From assembly GCA_018817545.1 (NCBI GenBank), contig JAHITL010000003.1, positions 1-9,865 of the forward strand: DNA of 9,865 nucleotides, written 5' to 3'. The notes under the pieces are model-generated. The model saw only the letters and a list, made by a program, of their open reading frames with translations. It was not told the origin of the DNA and ran no database searches. The translations under genes were made by a program, and so were the position numbers. Below, in pieces: positions 6,179-9,865 of the stretch. The DNA is from Patescibacteria group bacterium. Lineage in GTDB: Bacteria; Patescibacteriota; Patescibacteriia; Patescibacteriales; GWC2-42-12. Numbering within the stretch: position 1 is the first letter of the stretch; every line of letters begins with the position of its first letter.

Positions 6179-6401
6179 ATGATTTTTGCGTTAGTGAAAA
6201 TCCGGTTTCCTCCGTAATCATAGGATAATTGATGTCGTTCTGTATTATTACAGAAGACTGAGTCAATGAGTAAAAAATAGGATTTGCTGTTTTTACAGCA
6301 TTTTTTTATTTTCAAAAACAAGGTGGTACCACGAATGTCTTTTAAAGACCTCTCGTCCTTAAATACATATATTTTTGTATTCAGAGATGGGAGGTTTTTT
6401 T
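6179..6401 (+). promoter_or_regulatory. T-box leader (tRNA-responsive transcription attenuator)
   Basis: The T-box sequence AAGGTGGTACCACG (6320-6333) matches the conserved AGGGTGGNACCGCG element. The antiterminator forms by AAGG (6320-6323) with CCTT (6357-6360) and ACG (6331-6333) with CGT (6354-6356), leaving the seven-base bulge TGGTACC that binds the tRNA acceptor end. The competing terminator uses 6348-6357. A Stem III-like hairpin, TGCTGT/ACAGCA with a T4 loop (6285-6300), precedes it. Further upstream are a hairpin at 6228-6267 (ATTGA/TCAAT, GTC/GAC, TTCTGTA/TACAGAA) and a stem ATGATT/AATCAT (6179-6184 with 6216-6221). I could not recognise a canonical Stem I with its specifier loop, so the amino acid sensed is not assigned. 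Bulge base T6327 should pair with an A at the tRNA discriminator position. The 5' boundary is approximate. The controlled gene is the small Cys-rich CDS immediately downstream. Confidence 0.9.
6348..6401 (+). terminator. Regulated intrinsic terminator of the T-box
   Basis: ACCTCTCGTC (6348-6357) pairs over all ten positions with GATGGGAGGT (6386-6395), including two G-U pairs, and the T-run 6395-6401 follows. An inner AATACA/TGTATT helix stabilises the loop. The segment 6354-6357 is shared with the antiterminator, so the two folds exclude each other, as expected for transcriptional T-boxes. Confidence 0.9.
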
Positions 6402-6429
6402 ATTTGTTCTTTAAAAAAAATATAACAAA

Positions 6430-6435
6430 AGGAGG
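6430..6435 (+). promoter_or_regulatory. Strong Shine-Dalgarno sequence of the Cys-rich gene
   Basis: AGGAGG lies six A residues before the ATG at 6442, a near-ideal ribosome-binding site. It fixes the start codon of the small gene. No other gene in the window has a comparable site at proper spacing. Confidence 0.9.
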
Positions 6436-6441
6436 AAAAAA

Positions 6442-6657
6442 ATGAAAGAAAATTTAAACATTCGGTCTCGGCTTTGTTGGTATGCGTGCCATAAAAAGAT
6501 GGGAGGAGGAGTTTTTCCTGAATTGAAAAAAGTTTGCCCAAAGTGTGGGCAATTTTTAGAAGAAAGAGGGTTTACCGGTCCGTCGTGTGACATTGACGAA
6601 CCGGTAATAACAATATTTTGTCCGAATTGTGACATAATAGACAATAAAAAAAATTAA
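6442..6657 (+). CDS. Small Cys-rich putative zinc-ribbon protein under T-box control
   Basis: A 71-residue protein that I do not recognise. It has seven cysteines: Cys12 and Cys16 (LCWYACH, with His17 adjacent), a CPKCG knuckle (32-36), Cys49, and a CPNC knuckle (60-63). The two CPxC knuckles, about 27 residues apart, are the usual four ligands of a rubredoxin/zinc-ribbon fold, and the N-terminal CxxxCH could form or complete a second site. There is no signal peptide or membrane segment, so it is probably cytoplasmic. It is the only gene between the T-box and a terminator at 6692-6719, so it should be made when a particular tRNA is uncharged. It has an ideal Shine-Dalgarno sequence and more CGG, CCG and TCG codons than its neighbours, which suggests a different origin. 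A regulatory role in the manner of Bacillus anti-TRAP is an analogy only; no sequence similarity to that protein is seen. Confidence 0.8.
   Translation: MKENLNIRSRLCWYACHKKMGGGVFPELKKVCPKCGQFLEERGFTGPSCDIDEPVITIFCPNCDIIDNKKN
6572..6607 (+). other. Strong hairpin inside the Cys-rich coding sequence
   Basis: TTACCGGTCCGTC (6572-6584) pairs with GACGAACCGGTAA (6595-6607) at 12 of 13 positions, with one C-A mismatch, around a ten-base loop. It is among the most G+C-rich stretches in the window and codes for residues about 44-56, between the two CPxC knuckles. It could pause translation, stabilise the mRNA, or be coincidental. Confidence 0.55.
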
Positions 6658-6691
6658 GTAAAAATAAAAAATCATCTATAAAAAAAAATAG

Positions 6692-6719
6692 GGAAGAATT
6701 AATATTCTTCCTCATTTTT
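6692..6719 (+). terminator. Intrinsic terminator after the Cys-rich gene
   Basis: GGAAGAAT (6692-6699) and ATTCTTCC (6704-6711) form a perfect eight-base-pair stem with a TAAT loop, followed by TCATTTTT. An A-run precedes the stem, so it could also work on the opposite strand. It closes the T-box unit as a single-gene transcript. Confidence 0.75.
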
Positions 6720-6757
6720 AATTTACTGTAAAAATTATAAATTGTTTTTCAACCTTA

Positions 6758-6787
6758 AACTTTTAACTTTATAACTTTTAACTTTAT
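6758..6787. repeat. Perfect 15-bp tandem duplication
   Basis: AACTTTTAACTTTAT occurs twice in direct succession (6758-6772 and 6773-6787). It sits in the gap between the T-box unit and hpf, and directly abuts the third GACAGACCC-type repeat. Confidence 0.85.
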
Positions 6788-6801
6788 CGGCAACAGACCC
6801 T
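6787..6801. repeat. Third diverged copy of the GACAGACCC repeat
   Basis: TCGGCAACAGACCCT corresponds to TCGGTGACAGACCCT at 3159-3173 with two substitutions. No left half is visible to complete a hairpin. Confidence 0.45.
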
Positions 6802-6887
6802 ATAACTAATTTAATTTTTTCTTTACTTTCTGCGATAATTTTGGTAGCTTGTTTATAGGTATAAATTAATAAACTTACTTAATTTTT

Positions 6888-7220
6888 ATGCAATTAAACA
6901 TCAAAGCGACTAACATTGAATTAACAAGTGAAATAAAGGATTATGTTCAGAAAAAAGTTGATATGTTGGATAAATTTTTAGGGAAAATTCAAACACTTAA
7001 TGCTAGTTTTGAAGTGGAATTAATTACTAATCATCATTTGAAAGGCGAAATTTATCGCGCAGAAATGAATTTAGAGATACTAGGAGAATTATTACGAGTT
7101 GAAAAAACTGAAAAAGATTTATTTAAAGCAATTGAAAAAGTAAAAGAGCATATGGCAGAAATTATTAAAAAGTATAAGGAGAAAAAGATTGATGGAAAAA
7201 GAATGGCGAAACTGGAATAA
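6888..7220 (+). CDS. hpf: Ribosome hibernation promoting factor, short form (HPF/RaiA family)
   Basis: At 110 residues it is the length of the short HPF/YfiA class and lacks the C-terminal dimerisation domain of long HPF. The family pattern is present throughout: MQLNIKATNIELTSEIKDYVQKKVDMLDKF (beta-1 and helix 1), then FEVELITNHHLKGEIYRAEMNLEILGELLRVEKTEKDLFKAIEKVKEHMAEIIKKYKEKK (beta-2 to beta-4 and helix 2, ending in a lysine-rich tail). These proteins bind the 30S decoding region during starvation and protect or inactivate ribosomes; short forms help build 100S dimers or keep 70S inactive. The start has no Shine-Dalgarno sequence (AATTTTTATG). The next gene is secA, the same order as in Bacillus. 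It is separated from it by 129 bp with a hairpin and a minisatellite, so co-transcription is not certain. Confidence 0.95.
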   Translation: MQLNIKATNIELTSEIKDYVQKKVDMLDKFLGKIQTLNASFEVELITNHHLKGEIYRAEMNLEILGELLRVEKTEKDLFKAIEKVKEHMAEIIKKYKEKKIDGKRMAKLE

Positions 7221-7296
7221 CAAAAAAATAATTAAGTTTTGGATTAGAATTTAAGATACATAATATCAATGTAAGGTTTAAAAATTTAGTTATTAA

Positions 7297-7313
7297 TCCC
7301 GCATATTGCGGGA
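7297..7313. other. GC-rich hairpin between hpf and secA
   Basis: TCCCGCA (7297-7303) pairs with TGCGGGA (7307-7313) around a TAT loop. It is followed by A-runs on the + strand and so is not a forward terminator of the usual kind; read from the opposite strand it is followed by ATTAATAAC. It is notable as an island of G+C in an AT-rich gap. Confidence 0.6.
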
Positions 7314-7314
7314 A

Positions 7315-7344
7315 AAAATTAAAAATTAAAAATTAAAAATTTTG
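7315..7344. repeat. AAAAATT minisatellite upstream of secA
   Basis: About four tandem copies of a 7-bp AAAAATT unit end in TTTT, six bases before the secA ATG. The array matches the right arm of the 1771-1932 element, which stands in the same position relative to the protease start codon. Confidence 0.8.
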
Positions 7345-7349
7345 CCCTC

Positions 7350-9865
7350 ATGTCTATATTTACTAAAATTTTTGGAGATCCCAACGAAAAAATAATTAAA
7401 AGCTTTGGTTCTATAGTAGAGAAGATTAATGAATTGGAGAAAAAATATCAAGCAATGAGTGATGAGGAATTAAGAGCGATGACGACAAAGTTTCGAGCTA
7501 TGTTGGGAACACATGATGTACAGATTAAAGAGTCTGATGAAAAAATAAATATTGTTGAACAAAGCTCTCTGTCTAATCAGGATCTTTCATCGGGGGAGTC
7601 CGATGTTGTAGCTGGTGAAGTTGAGGTAGTTGAAAAAAAACAAAATATTATTGAGCAAATTTTGGAAGAAATTTTGCCCGATGCTTTTGCTGTGGTGCGT
7701 GAGGCCGCGAGAAGAACATTAGGACAGCGACATTTTGATGTTCAATTAATGGGAGGAATAGTACTTCATCGTGGGCAAATTGTTGAAATGAAAACAGGAG
7801 AAGGTAAAACGTTAGTAGCTACATTAGCTGCTTATCTTAATGCATTGCCTGCTCAAGGCGTGCATGTAATTACAGTTAATGATTATTTAGCAAAAAGAGA
7901 TGCTAGTTGGATGGGTCGTGTTTATAATTTTTTAGGTTTAACAGTTGGATGTATAACACATGAACAGGCATTAAAATTTTCAAAAGAAAATTCTGCTATT
8001 TTTTCTATTCAAAATGGCGAAAATAATCAAAATCTTGATGAAGAAGTTTTGCAACTTGTTTCTAGAAAAGAAGCTTACCAATGTGATATTACTTATGGCA
8101 CTAATAATGAATTTGGTTTTGATTATTTACGTGATAATATGGCGCCTGATTTGGAAAGAATGGTTCAACGTCCAACTAGTAAATCTAAAACAGGATTGAA
8201 TTACGCTGTTATTGATGAAGTTGATTCAATTTTGATTGATGAGGCGAGGACACCGTTAATTATTAGCGCGCCAATTGAAGAAGCAGTTGATAAATATTAT
8301 AAATTTGCAGAATTAGTAAAAAGATTAGAAGAAAATAAAGATTATAATATTGATGAAAAAATGCGCGCAGCTACTTTGACAGAAGAGGGTATTGCTAAAT
8401 TGGAAAAATGGTTGGGCGTTGATAATATTTATATTTCTGATGGATTGGGTGACGTTCACCATATTGAGCAGGCTTTAAAAGCAATGACTTTATTTAAGCG
8501 AGACCGTGATTATGTCGTTACAGAAGGAGAAGTGATAATTGTTGATGAATTTACTGGCAGATTGATGCAAGGAAGGCGTTATAGCGAGGGCTTGCATCAA
8601 GCGATAGAAGCTAAAGAGGTTGTTAATATTCAAAAAGAATCGCAGACTTTAGCTACAGTTACTTTTCAAAATTATTTTAGACTTTATAAAAAATTGGCTG
8701 GTATGACAGGAACTGCCATTACTGAAGCTGAGGAATTTTTCAAAATTTATAAATTGGAAACAGTAGTAGCGCCAACCAATAATCCAATGGCTCGTTATGA
8801 CTTGAATGATTTAATTTATTGCTCTGAAAATGGTAAATTTAAAGCAGTTATTGAAGAAATAAAAGCGCGTCATGCAAAAGGTCAGCCTGTTTTAGTTGGT
8901 ACAATTTCTATTGAAAAAAATGAAATTCTTGGAGATATGTTGGAGCGAGAAGGAGTAAACGCTCAGATTTTGAATGCTAAACATCATGAAAAAGAAGCTT
9001 CTATTATTTCTCAAGCAGGTAAACTGGGCGCAGTTACTATTGCTACTAATATGGCTGGTCGTGGCGTTGATATTATTTTAGGAGGCAAGTCTGCAAGCGA
9101 AGAAGATCGGGCTAAAGTTGTTGCTGTCGGTGGACTTCATATCATTGGTACTGAACGTCATGAATCAAGGCGAATTGATAATCAGTTGCGAGGTCGTGCT
9201 GGCAGACAAGGAGATCCAGGATCTAGTCAGTTTTATATTTCAACTGAAGATGATTTGATGCGAATTTTTGGTGGGGATAAAATGAAAGGGTTAATGCAGA
9301 CTTTACGTGTTCCTGAAGATATGCCGATTGAAAACAAGATGATTTCTCGCGCTATTGAGTCAGCTCAAACTAAAGTTGAAGGTAATAATTTTGACACAAG
9401 AAAACATTTAGTTGAATATGACGATGTTATTAATAAGCATCGTGAATCAATTTATCGTAGACGTCGGGAAATTTTGGAACAAATAGAAATTTCAGGAAAA
9501 GAAGAAAATAAATTGTCTGAGATTATTTTAAAAATGATAGAAAACGAAATAGAGCAAGTGATAATTTTTCATACTGCTGCGGAAAATATTAGTGATTGGA
9601 ATTTAGAAGAAATTTATCAAGTTGTCTCCACTATTTTTCCAGTTGATAAAAAAATAAAAGAAGAATTAATGTATTTTACTGATAATGGTAATAAATTAGA
9701 TAAGGTTAAAGCGCGAACAACGATTATTGAACATTTGATAAAATTAGTCGAAGAAAATTATCAGAAACTTAGACAACAGGCTAGTCAATTAGATATTAGT
9801 TGGCAAGATGTAGAAAAAAGTATTTTATTAAGGTCAATTGATATTATGTGGGTTGAACATCTTGA
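7350..9865 (+). CDS. secA: Preprotein translocase ATPase SecA (C-terminus beyond window)
   Basis: SecA drives export of unfolded preproteins through SecYEG at the cytoplasmic membrane. 838 codons are in the window without a stop, so the gene is 3'-truncated only by the window edge. Landmarks: [14 protein letters not shown] start; [24 protein letters not shown]; Walker A MKTGEGKT (residues 147-154); [13 protein letters not shown] (252-264); Walker B and following [58 protein letters not shown] (from 568); [15 protein letters not shown] (from 612); HLVEYDDV; ending at IMWVEHL in the helical scaffold. Walker A lies about 45 residues later than in E. coli because of an acidic insert near 52-97; a second insert of about 25 residues lies near 210-238. 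Motif V has Val573 where most SecA proteins have Thr. There is no Shine-Dalgarno sequence; the upstream bases are the AAAAATT array and GCCCTC. Confidence 0.98.
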   Translation, partial: MSIFTKIFGDPNEKIIKSFGSIVEKINELEKKYQAMSDEELRAMTTKFRAMLGTHDVQIKESDEKINIVEQSSLSNQDLSSGESDVVAGEVEVVEKKQNIIEQILEEILPDAFAVVREAARRTLGQRHFDVQLMGGIVLHRGQIVEMKTGEGKTLVATLAAYLNALPAQGVHVITVNDYLAKRDASWMGRVYNFLGLTVGCITHEQALKFSKENSAIFSIQNGENNQNLDEEVLQLVSRKEAYQCDITYGTNNEFGFDYLRDNMAPDLERMVQRPTSKSKTGLNYAVIDEVDSILIDEARTPLIISAPIEEAVDKYYKFAELVKRLEENKDYNIDEKMRAATLTEEGIAKLEKWLGVDNIYISDGLGDVHHIEQALKAMTLFKRDRDYVVTEGEVIIVDEFTGRLMQGRRYSEGLHQAIEAKEVVNIQKESQTLATVTFQNYFRLYKKLAGMTGTAITEAEEFFKIYKLETVVAPTNNPMARYDLNDLIYCSENGKFKAVIEEIKARHAKGQPVLVGTISIEKNEILGDMLEREGVNAQILNAKHHEKEASIISQAGKLGAVTIATNMAGRGVDIILGGKSASEEDRAKVVAVGGLHIIGTERHESRRIDNQLRGRAGRQGDPGSSQFYISTEDDLMRIFGGDKMKGLMQTLRVPEDMPIENKMISRAIESAQTKVEGNNFDTRKHLVEYDDVINKHRESIYRRRREILEQIEISGKEENKLSEIILKMIENEIEQVIIFHTAAENISDWNLEEIYQVVSTIFPVDKKIKEELMYFTDNGNKLDKVKARTTIIEHLIKLVEENYQKLRQQASQLDISWQDVEKSILLRSIDIMWVEHL

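Noticed and set aside
6179..6217. 12-residue ORF (MIFALVKIRFPP) in the T-box leader
   Set aside because: There is no Shine-Dalgarno sequence, its ATG sits in a predicted stem, and T-box regulation does not need a leader peptide; the ORF is within chance expectation.
6411..6644. Reverse-strand ORF of 77 codons opposite the Cys-rich gene
   Set aside because: The forward frame has the T-box, ideal SD and zinc knuckles; the reverse frame has no start signal and is a shadow.
6442..6657. Identification of the small Cys-rich protein as anti-TRAP
   Set aside because: Cysteine spacing and the rest of the sequence do not match what I recall of anti-TRAP, and the TGGT bulge does not fit the G discriminator of bacterial tRNA-Trp; only the regulatory arrangement is analogous.
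6820..6887. Promoter for hpf (TATAAA at 6860-6865)
   Set aside because: The nearest -35-like TTGGTA (6841-6846) is only 13 bp away; too weak in an AT-rich background.
8014..8199. 61-codon forward ORF inside secA
   Set aside because: It is in a different frame within conserved SecA motifs and has no ribosome-binding site.

Overview
The window comes from an AT-rich bacterium (roughly 30% G+C by eye) with compact single-copy housekeeping genes, long A/T minisatellites between genes and almost no Shine-Dalgarno sequences. This fits a Candidate Phyla Radiation (Patescibacteria) genome, though no rRNA or other phylogenetic marker was compared, so the placement is inference. All genes I can support lie on the + strand.

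Layout. 5-1078: a secreted lipoprotein built of Asp-box (BNR/Ycf48-like) beta-propeller repeats. 1076-1199: two minisatellites. 1204-1758: ribosome recycling factor (frr). 1771-1932: a 162-bp element with near-perfect 41-bp inverted arms, whose right arm stops four bases before the next start codon. 1937-3124: an RseP-type site-2 protease. 3125-3278: hairpins and a repeat remnant. 3279-4614: an overlapping AbiEi-like/AbiEii-like pair (type IV toxin-antitoxin). 4819-5997: an AAA ATPase with a DUF4143/nuclease-like C-terminus behind a consensus promoter. A 27-bp direct repeat with a palindromic core precedes both the toxin-antitoxin pair and the ATPase, so it also brackets the pair. 5998-6441: a leader with a clear T-box antiterminator/terminator. 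6442-6657: a 71-residue cysteine-rich protein with the only strong Shine-Dalgarno sequence in the window, closed by its own terminator. 6888-7220: short ribosome hibernation factor. 7350-9865: SecA, cut by the window end.

How the parts fit. Three blocks are conserved cell machinery: frr with the membrane protease, and hpf followed by secA, an order also known from Bacillus. Between them lie accessory genes: a toxin-antitoxin pair and an ATPase, marked by shared repeats, and a self-contained tRNA-sensing unit (T-box leader, small putative zinc protein, terminator). The T-box unit is the most unusual item. T-boxes normally control aminoacyl-tRNA synthetase, amino acid biosynthesis or transport genes, and here the only downstream gene is an unrecognised small Cys-rich protein. 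The closest conceptual parallel is Bacillus anti-TRAP, a small zinc protein under T-box control, but there is no visible sequence similarity to it.
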